A DNA stretch of 55,000 nucleotides from Cristatella mucedo. Its lineage: Eukaryota; Bryozoa; Phylactolaemata; Cristatellidae. Every line of letters starts with the position of its first letter. Within the stretch, counting starts at the first letter, position 1. Location: positions 5,118,501 through 5,173,500 of the forward strand of contig WPIO01000008.1 of the NCBI GenBank assembly GCA_009760855.2, in the 5' to 3' direction. Both the position numbers and the translations under genes were made by a program. Shown here in pieces: positions 24,641-36,044 of the stretch. Below the pieces are notes generated by a model. The model ran no database searches, was not told the DNA's origin, and was given only the letters and a program-made list of their open reading frames with translations.

Positions 24641-27119
24641 GGCGTTCGAAGGGCTGTCTCAATCACCCGCTGGAGAACTTAGGGCAACGAGGGAGACATT
24701 AAACTGTTGCAGCAATTTAGCTGAGCATGAAGGAGCTAAGCCTTGGCAGGCCTCTTGGGTCGGAATATGAACCTTGCTCTGTGTCCGTTGATCAACCTGA
24801 AGCCGTCGCAGCTCCTTCAGCAAAGGAGACTCGTGGCTGAACCTCGTGGATTTGTGGACCCCTCCTTGCAGCCACATTCATCGCCAGCTATAGTTATCTT
24901 TCTCGATAGCTCAAACAGAATTTAATTGCACTAGTCCAGTGAAGAAAGAGCCAAGGAGCTTGGCAGATTTTCATCCAGTGGAAGCTGTATTTAAAAAAAA
25001 ACTTTGTAGCATCAAGCGGTTACCGAAGAGGACACCAAATTTCCGAGCACTCGATGACCGTCGCATTTCAGCACCTTCAATTAGAAGAGCCAAGTCGACT
25101 AGCCCAGCCGTTCACTTGAAGTGTCCTATGAGCAGGAGCTCCATTTTATCGCCTTTTAGCTAAAGAAAATATGCCGCCATCTTGGAACAAGCGTCGTCAA
25201 GCAGCCACACACTTTACCAGTTGCTGCACCGGTATTCTAAGAGCAGTTTACACTGCAATTGCAGCTGGGCCACTGGCTCTTTGCTCAGGGCTTCTTTGCT
25301 GCTTGCTCTTCATGATCGATCGCTAAAAAGAGGATATTCTTCTTGATTTTATCTTTGATATCGACATTATCTTTTATATATATATCTTAAGAATATCGAT
25401 CACGTGATCAGTATTGTCAAACGCAGATGACTGATGGAGCAGGACCGGAACACTAATGTTACATAATCGTTGCTATCCAGGATGACGCTCGGAGGAAAGC
25501 CGTTTTAGTGCAGTGTCGTTGTGCGACTCAATCTCGACTGATATTTTTACGACAATTCATTATTGTCAATCCTCGTCCAAAAGCTGCTAAGCGACAATGT
25601 TTCCGAGAATCTGAGACATCTGAGGGGAAGAAGGACCGAGTGCAGGTGGCAGCAGGACCTAAGAATCCAATCCTGCCTTGTTAACTATTGGCAGATTTAA
25701 AGGAGTTTTGCACAACCCCTTAATATAAAGAAGCATTGAAAATCCGAGTTGTTGGCGGGCCAAGTTCCGTCGACGCTCGCTGCACTTCGCCGTTCCCAAG
25801 ACTGATTAAGACGCTGCACTTCCGAGACGCCTCAGCATTCCCTCAGTATTCGGTCTCGTGGCTGTGACGTCTAGCGCCCGTTATGTGCATTGTGTTTGTG
25901 GCAAACAGCTGGTCCGAGCGTTCGCCGCACCGCTAAGTTGGAAAGTGGTGCCAGAGTAATTGATGGCGTTGGGTACTATAAGCAGAGAGCCACACCTTCT
26001 CAGTACGCATGCGAGCAAAATAGCCAAATAAGGTAGTTCGTGCTTGCGCTTCGCTGGAGGCCGTGTGTCATGGCAGACAGAAAAAGTCGGAAATATATAT
26101 GCCTAGAATGAGGTTTCACTCCACCACTGATAGTCATGCAATCAAGACGACGTCGATACAACTTTCGACGATGTCCGTTTAAATGATATTCCATGGCTAA
26201 TGTTTGTCAGAAAAAATTGCGACGGCTTATTGCGGACCAACTCCCAAAAGCCTTAATAGGATTTTGTTCGCCCGGGGGCAATCTGCAACCCTCATCCAGC
26301 GCCCGAGAACATATGCCTCCCCCTCTGCGGCACGCCACTGCCTACGCTCTATCGCGTCTAGTCGTGGTGAGCGGTTAGAGGCGGCAACAAGTAGCGCTTA
26401 TCGAGAATACGACTGGAACAGATGCGTCAATGCCAGCCAATGCGTGTCGTTGGTACAAGCAGCAGCGACTCAGTCAGAGTTATTAACAGGGAATGTCAAG
26501 AAAATACTTACAAAGTTTCTCCGACAATCGAATGTGTGTTTATGGTATCTTTCGAAAGACAAACGTTTTACAACTGGGATCGGAAGTTCTGACGACTTCC
26601 GCACGAAAGGGAAAATGGTTACGAAACCAATGTTTAACCGGATGTAAACCGGAAGCAACAAATCTACAAATAAAAACCTACCGATCTCTGCTCCATATGC
26701 GACTTTGATCCGAACTTGTCGGACCTTGGTAGATCGCGATACATGCTTGAAGCTTGTTGAGGTGCATTCTTGTGACTTTAATGCAGCTTCATTTCCAGGG
26801 TAGGTTGGTGCCTTGTAAATTCCAAAACTCGGTAGTGAAATTTGAAATGCACGTCCAGCTCTGCTTTTTCACAGTAGACAAGACAAATTTCTGATTTAAG
26901 CTAGATACATTTTAATGACTCCTCCTTTGCTTTGAATAATCATCTACATCGATTTTAATCAAGCGAGAAGAAAGCACGTTGAATATACACAACTATAGGA
27001 TGCGACCTCAGAAGCAATTAACGGTGGGTGCCTCTGAGTGTCACATTTCCTCAGCTCAAATAGTTCGCTGTTCGTATAGTAGGCAACAACGAAAAGAGAG
27101 TGAAGTCGATAGTAATAAC

Positions 27120-27200
27120 AACAATACGTATTTTTATTTGCACCGTAACAGAACCTCATCGCATTTGAGGCATTTCACATGGGCTGCAAAAAGCAATTAA
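27120..27200 (-). mobile_element. Diverged LINE 3' terminal fragment
   Basis: aataacaacaata, then cagaacctcatcgcatttga and catttcacatgggctgc resemble the same tail sequence at low identity. Confidence 0.35.
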
Positions 27201-27639
27201 CTGAGTATTGATGATGGCTGCATACTTGCAGCACTTACTTAGCCCCCATTGACGACGCTCCGAACGTCGAAGGATGACTATGGAGACTGAAGATAAAGAC
27301 TCTTAACTGCGTAGGAGGTCTCGATGCCTCCATCCATAGATTAATGAACCTGTGGCCCACATGGTGATGGATCATTTCTCGCTGAAGGCCGAAGGATGAA
27401 GATTTTGTTTAGCACATGGTTACAGCCTAAGGCCTCGAGTAGCTCTATCTTTGAAAGTCCTGCTTTCATTGCAGCAGCTGCATTGCAAAGGCACAACTAT
27501 TCAAACTGAGCGAGTCCATGTTGCCTAAGGCAGGGAGAGTGAAAGCATCCGGGTTTACACCCACCTGCTTGAACGAGCGTAAGTCGTGCAGCCCAATAGT
27601 AAGGGTTGCTATAGCAAATGTGACAATATCATAGTAATA

Positions 27640-28130
27640 AATTTGTATACCAACAAAGGAGAACTAAATATCGTTCTAGGATTTTTACCTGTGCTCTATG
27701 CAAAGGAAGTCTATATAGTAAGTGATAACATGGACTAATATAGCACTCAAAATCACACGACAGACGATTTCGACCTATCCAGCGAGTCTACATCGAGACA
27801 ACACCTCCCACACAAGATGAAGCAACTGCTGTGAGGAACAGCTGTGGTATTTAGCTTGCTTTGAATGCCTTTGAAAGTCAGATAATGTCATGATCTCAAT
27901 CGATAGAGAGTTCCTGGCTCGAGAAGCTATGAGAGCTGAAGTCTCTGTCTCCCAAGGAATTGACATTGGTTAGAGGTGCAATTAAACGACAAGAGTCGAA
28001 GAAGCAGGTGGTAAGGCCGAGGAATACGTATTTCAAATAGGTAAGCCGGAGCAAGGGAATGATGGTGCTTAAAAGTGAGCTACATCACCTTGAAATTGAT
28101 GCACTGCATTAACGGAGATTCAATTAAAGC

Positions 28131-28167
<37 letters not shown>

Positions 28168-28215
28168 GGCGTAATTGGGAGTTGCCACGTTCAGGACGAC
28201 AAGCCCAACTGCCGA
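27640..28215 (-). mobile_element. Diverged CR1/L2-like LINE fragment with GA insertion
   Basis: Follows the order of the 44-kb copy: tail, 3' UTR, then complements of the ORF end (gaatgcctttgaaagtcag, aaaagtgagctacatcacct, gttgccacgttcaggacgac). A (GA)n array sits at 28,134-28,163. Confidence 0.6.
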
Positions 28216-28685
28216 GCTGCCTATGGGACATCCGTGCAGGGTCCTCTCAGGGCACTGATGCAGGAAGACCTTCGTCAAATCACCGGAAGTCTAGACGGCG
28301 GCATGCCCACCACCGTGTCCACGGCTCGGCGCCTGCCGGTGGCACAGCTTGTCACTGCTATTCCGTAGCAGATCCAAGGAGAACTGCACACAGCTCAGCG
28401 CCGCTTGCTCCGGGCCACAGCTATTCACACGCTCTAGGCACCTGGCCACCGGAAAGGGGCATGCTGACCACCAGAAGGAAGATGGATGGAAAAGAGTAGC
28501 CAGCCGATTTACGAAACGCCATCGAAACACCAGCGAGGCACGTCGGAGCGCTAGACCGAAAGAAAGCAACTGCAAGCAACTCCGGTGTCGTCATCGAGAG
28601 TTGAAACCACAACAGCCGAGAGTGACCGCCGAGAGTGAAGGCAAAACCCATGGTCCGCAGCGGATGGGCAGTAAATGCTGACGAA

Positions 28686-28691
28686 TTTATT
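28686..28691 (-). terminator. Candidate polyadenylation signal of the DRAM2-like gene
   Basis: AATAAA on the minus strand about 360 bases after the stop codon. It is the nearest canonical hexamer I saw. The 28,692-29,048 interval would then be 3' UTR. Confidence 0.45.
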
Positions 28692-29048
28692 GCGAATAGC
28701 AGCTTCAAATAAATGCGCACTCATCTGCGGGGAGTGAGCATGTGTGACAAGTCCCGCCACATCACCAGCCAGCGCCAGTCAGCACCGCTGGGACAGTCAC
28801 GCCCACTCGCACGGTCGGGCTCCACTCTGCCCTCTGCTCCCACAGCATCCCCGAGCTTGCCGAGTGAGCTGCCGCCAGCCAGCTTAGTGTCAGCCCTTAC
28901 CTGTCCCGTTATGCCGGGCGCCGCTGGGGCTGGGGGCAGGCGAGCTGCACGTCTGCTGCCGGGTCGAGCTGCAGTCACGAGCTAGCGGCACGCACGAGGT
29001 GGATCGGACGGCCGCCACCGTCCAAGGCTTGGCACGGCAGCGGTGCCG

Positions 29049-29303
29049 CTAGACTTGGACGAGAAGCCGAGTGCTCTCGGACGATCTTGAGAGCGGTAGG
29101 CCGCTCGAGGCCGACGGCAGAGGCGTCGACGACGTCTGACTGCGGCTGACGAAGGGCTGCTCGTCGAGATGCGACACATAGAGTTGAGTGTTCATGCGCA
29201 AGCTTAGCTTGTCGAAATCTCTCGAGTACGTCAGGAAAAAGAACTGGAAGGCGATGCCCATGAGCCACTCGGCCACCGTGCTCACGATGTGCGCCACGTA
29301 GCC
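29049..29303 (-). CDS. DRAM2: DRAM2-like exon 6 (TM6, cytoplasmic tail, stop)
   Basis: 255 nt after acceptor attgcag. It encodes GYVAHIVSTVAEWLMG, then FFLTYSRDFDKLSLRM and a Ser/Thr-rich tail ending ESTRLLVQV and TAG. The FFLTY.RDF.K.SLR motif is strongly DRAM2-like. Confidence 0.93.
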   Translation of the reverse strand, partial: GYVAHIVSTVAEWLMGIAFQFFFLTYSRDFDKLSLRMNTQLYVSHLDEQPFVSRSQTSSTPLPSASSGLPLSRSSESTRLLVQV

Positions 29304-32300
29304 CTGCAATCGGTGCCGCATTGGTCACGCATTCGCATCGCATCGCAACCAGCCTGCTGCCTGCTGCCGGACCGCCTCGAGGCCGAGGCACTCGATGACA
29401 GATCGTAAGATGCCCAATGGCCGATGAATATAGCAAGAAGGGGCAAGTTTGAAAAGGAAGATTCGCGCATCGTTCCAAGAAATGTAATGCAAGGGAACGC
29501 TGCAGCTACGACCAGGCAACGAGCTGTGCCCGGCCGTGTTACACCGGCTCGGTCGAACGGTCGCCCAGTCTTTTCAGTCTCCCTTAGAAGAATGACTGGA
29601 GGAAGCACTGACGCAGCGAGCGACGCACCGAATCCTGCGGCTGCCACTCGGTCTTCGAATCCGGATGCGAGCCGTTGTCGTACTGGTATCGCGAGATGCC
29701 GCCGGCCAGGATCACTGCAAGGAAGCGGCATTCGACAGATCCTGAGCACAATGCATGCATGCCACTGGCCAAAAACCCGGTAGCGGCGGCGTTGCGCACC
29801 GACAGCGCTCGCAAGCCAGACGATGGCTCGGGCTTGCTAAATGCAAGGAGCTGGCGGGCGCACACACGCGCACGTGCAAAGGAGGCGGCAGCACGCGACG
29901 GCCACCCGAGCGATGCTGAGAGGAGCGAGGCCTCGGCAGTGCAGGGGGGGGGGGTAGGACGTATCCAGGTCTTGCTTGCCCTGCAGAGCGCAGCCGCGGC
30001 CGCCGGAGCTCCAGCGGCTGCTTACCGATCACGAACGAGATGGTGGACACGAGCGTAAGTGCGAGTCGTACGTGGCACACGCGCAGGCCGTTGTACATGG
30101 GATGCATGCGGTATGAGATGATGGTGTGCATGAGCGCGTACACGCAGCCGAAGCCGAACACCATGGCAGCACCAGCGATGTGCACGGCCTCCACGCTCGT
30201 CTCCTACAAGCGGTGGGCGGCAGTCGTGCGGTCAGTCACGTGGTGCCGACTCGAGGGGGCTACACGGAGCAAGGCCCAAGCAAGCAGCCTGCTTCGGCGG
30301 TAGCGCTGCCACCGGCTTTTCGAATGCGAGAGCTTTGGCGATGGACGCAATGGCCTCTGCCGCTCGCTTGCCCAGCAGCCAATCGGCAGGATGACGCAGG
30401 AGGACGAAGAAGTGGGCAGGGTGGCGGCAAGGTCGGGCGAACTCGACCTGCCGATTACGACCGATGTCACTATTTTCCCCGGCAGTACAAGACACACTAA
30501 CGATTCTCGAGAGGATATGGCTGCGACTATACGGCTGCTGCTGGATATCGCAGATATCCGGCGTAGAAATCTATTGTGCAAAGTAAGTAATCGGCTAGAC
30601 CGGGGCTACACTCACTGCAGCCAATGCAAGTATGGTGTGCAATTATGCACGAGTGCTGCAAACAATCAGCGTCATAAGGATCGGGTTCGTGCTTTCCGAA
30701 GTCGAGTCTAACGGTTCAGACCCCGGTCATCACGATGAACCACACATCATCAGCCGGAGCAGCACACCGCGCGACCGTTGAAGACGGTAAGTCCATAACT
30801 CGACGTGGAACCTCCATTGCCTGAATCGGCAAGGCCAAGCAAGGTCAAGGCAACGCCCGTGCCTCTAGCTCCATTATCCGAAGAGGCACTCGACATCAAT
30901 CGATCGGGATCCCGGGTAAAGACGTGTCGTGTCGACGTACCACCTCAACATTTTCGGTAAGATCTGCCGTTCCTACGCGCTCCACGGCTGGCTCCTTACA
31001 CTACCACATTCGTCGGATGGCGGTGTATACACAAGCCAGAAATTCGAAAACGTCGCCTGTCGCTATCAGCCATCCCAGTTTCAGACGTATGAGTGGCTGG
31101 CGTATTCCTTAATCACGGAGAATGATTACTGCTTCCCGTGTTTCCCTTTCTCTTTCTGGTGCAGTGTGGACCAGCGCAGCACGGGGGGGGGGGGGAGAGA
31201 GATCACAAATGCTATGACCAATTTGGATGCAGTATCCCAATCTAAGCAAGCCCGAATTTTAGTAATGTTATGTAGCTGAAAGTAGGCAGACTTGACTGTG
31301 GAGCTGATGTGGTCGTTTAGCTAAAGGTCATTATGGAACAGGACACCTAGATTTCGTGCAGATGCAACAGGTAATATGCTGGCAGAGCCGATTTTGAGCG
31401 ATAAGCTTTCAAATTTTCGAGTCACACTTGGTTCGCCCATGACTAGTAAGTTCGTTTTATTGTCATTCAATTTGAGAAAGTTTGCTCCAATCCATGTGTG
31501 GATTTTTGCAATATGTGCAGCAAGGAAGTTGAGAGAATTACACGAGCTGGAAGGCTGAGAAGGATCAAAGCATGGGTACAACTGAGCATTATCTGGGTAG
31601 AAGTAAACGGCACGAGGGTGAGTATAAACCGTGCAAAGAACCAGACCAAGCGCAGAGCCCTTAGGTACCCTGTACTTCAGTGGTTCCTCGGATGATCTTT
31701 GTTCTATTCATATCAAAACTCTGGAGGCTCTCAGTGAGGTAGGACTTGAACCACTGTAGTGCTGTGCCAGTAATGCCCAGGCAAGATGACTGGCACTCGA
31801 GAAGAACTTGTAAGTAAAAAAGAAAGCAAGCATATAAAATAGTGTACAACCTGACCAACGAGCTGCAGGTCGAGCCATGGCCTGAAACAGGCGAGTGTAC
31901 CACTAGACCCAGGAAAGAGACAGTGCTCGTAATTTTGGCTAGCACTGTGTCGCTTAATCAATATGCTAGCTGCGACCATAATTAGTAATTAGTAATCGCT
32001 TAAGAAATTTAGCACGTCGAAGAGAACGTAAGCATGGCGATATGCATCATCGACCACGTACTTCCAGTCGAGCTTACCTTTGTCTTACATCTCATGGAGC
32101 AGCAATTGCTATTGATTTGGCACGAGTTATTGGCTGCGTTGTGAAAATAGCATCCGGATATTGCCAATATCTTGGCCGATAGCACCGTCCAGGAGCTTAC
32201 AGAGGTGCTTACGCTACGCAAACGGCTGGCTATGCCGATTGGTTGACAAAAGTGTAGATCGAGGTGTCTGACATGACAGCCAACTACATCGGTTGGACAC

Positions 32301-34363
32301 ACAAGTGGCAGCAAGCGCTTCTTCAGCGGCGACTTATTCGACGTGACAATCGACACGGTACAGCCAGAATCGGACTTCCGGTTTGACAAAGAATCGACGA
32401 AGATGCTCTGCCTGCACGCAGCTTGCAACTCCCCTCATCAAAAGCTCTCTGCATTCACGGTCAACATCCTTGTAGAGCTTGCAGCCATCTTATTCGATCA
32501 TGCTTCCTGAACAGCATATGTAAAGTGCCCAGAAAAGGATTAAGTTCACTGAGGATGCTATACAAATGCATTACTATTATTATCATCATCATAATCATCC
32601 ATCATTATAATCATTCTAAGAAATCTACTTTCCGCATAATACCGTAACATCTTGCACTTCTGCTGGTAGAGTAAGCAGTGATAGAGTAAGCAGTTGAGCT
32701 GTGTTTATTATCGCCGGCAGGGCAGGCCCCCTGTCAGAAAATCCTGACTCCTCTGTCACTCCAGACAGGTGTCAGGTGCCGGGCACGCATCTCGGTTGGC
32801 AGGTGTGCGCACACATGCGGCTACTGCATGTGTGCGTGCTTGCATGCGCACAAAGCTGAAAGCGAGCACAGGAGTGAAAGCGCGTCCAGAGACCTCGTAC
32901 GTCACGTGCGATAGACCACTCTCGTTCATGGCCGAATGGCACGGAGCTCCTTGGCAGCCATTCGGCTCATGCTCTTGCGTGGGCAGCAGGTGCAGCACAC
33001 TTGCGCGCGCATACAGCATACATTGCACACAGCAGCAGTGCATCAGCCGGCGGCGGCTCTTACCTGGAAGTTGGCGACGAGGATGAGGCCGAGTGAACTC
33101 AGGGTCGCCAGGATGAGTGACACGTAGTTAAGGCGGTTGATGCGGCTGTCGCCCGACTCGAATGCGTCCACCAGCTTGTATCTCACGTACATCGTCCAAA
33201 GCGCTAGGGAAGGGGATCGGACACGAGAACAGCTAGTCCATTAGAGTCCGCAATGGTATGGGAAGCCACACGGGTGATAGCTGCAAGCGCGCTACTGAGA
33301 GTGAGCTTGGCTGCACGGCGTACAGGAGCAGCTATATCTGCTGCTCCACCGGCTCGGGCTTGTAGGTGCTTGCTAGAGAAGGGAGAAGTGGTAAAAGAAT
33401 CAAGGTGCCCACTCCGGCCTAAGCATGGTTGCCTATCGACGGGCCTGCCTTCTCCAGCCAAAGAGGCACATGCAAGATGGTGCCCTCCCGAGGTGGTCTA
33501 GAGATGAGCCTATAGTTCAGACTCGTGCGATCAACTTTTGCTAGATTGCAATAATCGAGCATTGCACACCCGAATACAGCTCCGAGGGAAAGGCAGACCA
33601 TTATCCTGCCCGAGGAGAGGAAACAGTAATTGCAACGGTCAAGCCAGCACGAGACTCCGGTAGACAGGCATTCAAGTCTGGCAGTCGGCCGAGCCATACA
33701 TTGTAGCTCTTGCACACACATTGTATGCCGAGAGACGGAGGCGATTGCGGATACGTCGACAACAGCACAAGTCTTCGCCCACGCGAGCTGATGGGCTGAG
33801 TCGCTGTGCTGCGCGCCATCAGCAAGCCGACATGGCTGCTGGGCACATACGTCGGTGCACGGAGCGGACGAAAAGGGAGGCACGTAGCCGTAGCACTCAC
33901 TCACTCTGCGTACTGGCACTAGAACCGGCACCACACGGCTGGCAGCATGGCGGCACGAAGCAGGCAGCGACTCGGGCACTTCTTCCCCAGCCCTACTCCC
34001 CCCTCCCCGAAGGTGTGAGCAGCTAGTCCCAGATCAGCCTGTAAACACCAGCACAGGAGTGTCCATGAACGAGCCAACCAAGGTCATGAGCTCACGGTAG
34101 CATTAATCTTGGTAAGCTTAAAGCAGGCTGAGCCAGGACAGGATCTGCAGCAGGTTGCAATGGCAAAGTGGCAGCAGGACAGATCTACTCAGAGGCTAAA
34201 GCAACACACGACGGTGTGTATAGTCCTAAGAATGTCGAACGAAGCACAGTTACAAATAACCTGAGTAAGGTAAGGTATACCACATGCTCAACTGCCACAG
34301 CGGCCACTGCAACTGTCTGTGCACTGCTCCGGAGAAGCCGCTACTCAGACAGCAGCGACCTGC

Positions 34364-34440
<77 letters not shown>

Positions 34441-35086
34441 AAGGAGGGAGAGAGAAGGAAGGAGGGAGGGAGGGAAAGGGAGAGAGAAAAGCTGAGCACG
34501 ACAAAACTAAACCACCTGCAGCCAGCAAGCAATGACGACTTTATCAGGAGAGAGGGGCAGGCACATTACCCAGGCGCAGGGCCTATTAGAGCCTTTGCAA
34601 GCTGGCATGCAGCGCTGCCGAGGAGGCGGCACTTCCGAGCACGTACCCAGAAAGGCCGAGATGGTCAATCCGAGACCGAACACACAGCTCTCTGGCACTG
34701 TGGTGCCGGTGTCGCTGAAACGGCAGCAGCAGCAGCAGCGCAGTGAGCAGTGGCCGAGCACCCGCTGCTTCAAAATTTAGACTGGCCAGATGAATCGCCC
34801 AGGGAGGCAGCAAGCGCGCACAGCTCGCAGTCACCTCCCCTTCCACCCCGATCATGAGCAGCGCAGGCTGTGAGAGTACGAGGAGGATGCGGCATGACCA
34901 CGTGACCGGTTGCCGAGGCTGCAGGGGGAGAGTGTGCTGCTGCAAGAGAGATGACACTTGCCTTATGTAGGGGAAGACGGGCCACACGTGATGGTTAAGC
35001 ACCGACATGATGTACGTCGCGATGAAAGTGAGCACGGTCAGCGTGGCCATACTGATGGGCAGCCAGCGCAGGCTTGGCGTGTCCAT
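29049..35086 (-). CDS. DRAM2: DRAM2-like membrane protein (DRAM/TMEM150/Frag1 family), complete, 6 exons
   Basis: Exons: 35086-34962, 34714-34647, 33203-33064, 30203-30026, 29714-29629, 29303-29049. They total 852 nt, 284 codons with the stop, in frame at every junction; human DRAM2 is about 266 residues. The protein shows six hydrophobic segments (about residues 9-30, 52-71, 90-108, 119-140, 155-177, 203-225). Family hallmarks are PYISDTGTT (40-47), PESCVFG (49-55), MYVRYK (69-74), a VANFQ end to TM3 (107-111), EWQPQD before a GY.AHIVSTVAEW helix (193-210) and a C-terminal ESTRLL. DRAM proteins are lysosomal/endosomal membrane proteins that promote autophagy. The TRLL-like tail and pre-TM6 segment favour DRAM2 over DRAM1, but an ancestral DRAM1/2 gene is possible. 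The ATG was chosen because it begins TM1 at the expected place. Intron 1 has a GC donor. Intron 3 contains LINE debris. Confidence 0.92.
29629..29714 (-). CDS. DRAM2: DRAM2-like exon 5 (loop before TM6)
   Basis: 86 nt between acceptor ttgcag and donor TCG|GTGCGT. It encodes ILAGGISRYQYDNG and SHPDSKTEWQPQDS. The latter corresponds to the 'LHWNPEDK' loop of DRAM2 and the 'LEWNPREK' loop of DRAM1. Confidence 0.88.
30026..30203 (-). CDS. DRAM2: DRAM2-like exon 4 (TM4 and TM5)
   Basis: 178 nt after acceptor cttgtag, encoding ETSVEAVHIAGAAMVFGFG, then YALMHTIISYRMHP and TM5. The donor is G|GTAAGC in phase 1. The H..GA...FG.G.(V)Y pattern followed by IISY is family-typical. Confidence 0.92.
31215..31790 (-). 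mobile_element. CR1/L2-like LINE fragment: reverse transcriptase palm region
   Basis: The minus strand carries ITGTALQWFKSYL, a disrupted G.P.GS.LG block, AANFLKLND-like (here GANFLKLNDNKTNLLVMG) and SARNLGVLF. These are the characteristic CR1/L2 RT motifs in order. The catalytic Y.DD box reads YPDN, so the copy is dead. It lies in intron 3 of the DRAM2-like gene, same strand. Confidence 0.85.
31990..32440. other. Unassigned protein-like segment in DRAM2-like intron 3
   Basis: The minus strand is open for 139 codons (32,428-32,009). The plus strand has a frame reading SGSKRFFSGDLFDVTIDTV and QPESDFRFDKESTKMLCLHA before a LINE tail. Probably debris of an unrecognised element; not part of DRAM. 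Confidence 0.25.
32490..32605 (+). mobile_element. LINE 3' terminal fragment
   Basis: catgcttcctgaacagcata, then gtaaagtgcccagaaaagg and a (TTA/TCA)n tail match the plus-strand 3' UTR seen at 3.8 and 50.3 kb. Confidence 0.55.
33064..33203 (-). CDS. DRAM2: DRAM2-like exon 3 (end of TM2, loop, TM3)
   Basis: 140 nt after acceptor ccctag. It encodes LWTMYVRYKLV, an acidic loop (DAFESGDSR) and TM3 ending ILVANFQ. The donor is CAG|GTAAGA in phase 0. The VRYK and VANFQ motifs match DRAM2 at the same spacing. Confidence 0.92.
34369..34475 (+). repeat. (GA)n then GGAAGGAG-type repeat in DRAM2-like intron 2
   Basis: About 68 bp of pure GA followed by ggaaggaggga variants. On the gene strand it is a polypyrimidine tract, about 170 bp downstream of exon 2. 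Confidence 0.95.
34647..34714 (-). CDS. DRAM2: DRAM2-like exon 2 (DTGTT motif, start of TM2)
   Basis: 68 nt after acceptor tttcag, encoding DTGTTVPESCVFG and the start of TM2. The donor is G|GTACGT. The DTGTT..PES motif is the most diagnostic stretch of DRAM1/2 proteins. Confidence 0.92.
34962..35086 (-). CDS. DRAM2: DRAM2-like exon 1 (start codon, TM1)
   Basis: 125 nt, residues 1-41 plus two bases of Ser42. It opens MDTPSLRWLP and runs through the first membrane helix to VWPVFPYI. The exon ends TAC ATA AG, followed by GCAAGT, so the donor is GC rather than GT. Exon 2 begins with C, giving AGC (Ser) and the conserved YISDTG junction, which fixes the boundary. Confidence 0.9.
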
Positions 35087-35399
35087 GAGGCAGGTGCAAG
35101 CGCTGCGAGGTCAGCGGGCGGTGCCAATGCCTGCAGAAACAGCAGCAGAGAGCAGGCTAACGTCAGCCACTGAGCGCGATTTACTCCAGCGCGAATGACA
35201 CGATTAGGCTTGGCAACGGTACACCATCTGAGCAAAAAGAAACCAGAAAGAGGCAGCAGAGGCGGCGGCCATGAAGCCAGAGCAACGTGCCACACACAAT
35301 GCACAGCTGCTCGCATAGAGTCACGGAACCAAGAACAGCTGCCAACGGGTATCACAAGATGCTTGCAGACGATGCGCAACTCTGCAGCAGCTCGGCCTC

Positions 35400-35900
35400 T
35401 GTCTGTTGTGACCGTCGCGAATGCCGCATTAGACCACTTCTCACCGACTTGCACTTGCTTTTCTCTCCCATCATGCTGCTTATTGCACTTACACCAGCGC
35501 CACTCACTTTTAGGTCCCTTGTTCTGGAGAACATGTCTGAAAAATTTGCTCCTCAGGCTTCCCCTCAGGCTGACCCAAGATCGTTTGGTAATACTTCTAA
35601 TCGGCATACGTTTTGGAGAACTTCAGTTTCTATACTCCCGAAGCCTGGTGCTCAACAGCGACTGACATTGAGTCATACTGACTTGACATTCAAGAGGAAA
35701 CTGAAAGCTCACTAGCTCCGCGCAGCATTTGTTCCGTCGGTGAGAGTTTTCCATTACGTTCATACGCGTGCCGAAATTGTGCATGTTTTCACTATTTACT
35801 GGACACCCTTTCCTTCCAGCAAATGAAAAGCACCAAGAAATGTAGCTAACTCATTCACACGCACGTCTTATTAAGTGCTACTATTATTATTGATATTACC
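35400..35900 (+). mobile_element. CR1/L2-like LINE fragment: ORF end and 3' UTR
   Basis: Translates as RPLLTDLH, LTFRSL, RSFGNTS and LTFKRKLKAH, matching the LADLHWL / FRSLH / FK..LK blocks of the family. It then runs through a 3' UTR to ctattattattgat. Located just upstream of DRAM2-like exon 1, opposite strand. Confidence 0.7.
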
Positions 35901-36044
35901 AGTGCTAACCACAGCGACTGAATTCAGTGCACGCTTGACGAGGCAGACATTTAGGTTTTCATCCCATTAGCGGCACCGCCGTCGCCGTGATTAGGAGGCC
36001 GGAGAGAGTGCAGGTCGAAGTCCTGGATATTAGCTGATTTAACA

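Larger units (their letters stand above)
16100..27100. other. CpG-richer, microsatellite-free block, probably intergenic
   Basis: Between the mobile-element pieces listed separately I see no convincing exon. In sampled 240-base segments CpG occurs 16 times (17,221-17,460) and 14 times (22,201-22,440), against 7 at 48,301-48,540 and 6 at 9,481-9,720. No long GA or CA array occurs; the only simple repeats are (TAA)n LINE tails. The longest non-repeat open frame (26,204-26,647 plus, 147 codons) matches nothing I know. Confidence 0.55.

Noticed and set aside
26204-26647. 147-codon plus-strand open frame in the CpG-rich block
   Set aside because: Long for chance but no family resemblance; left as a note only.
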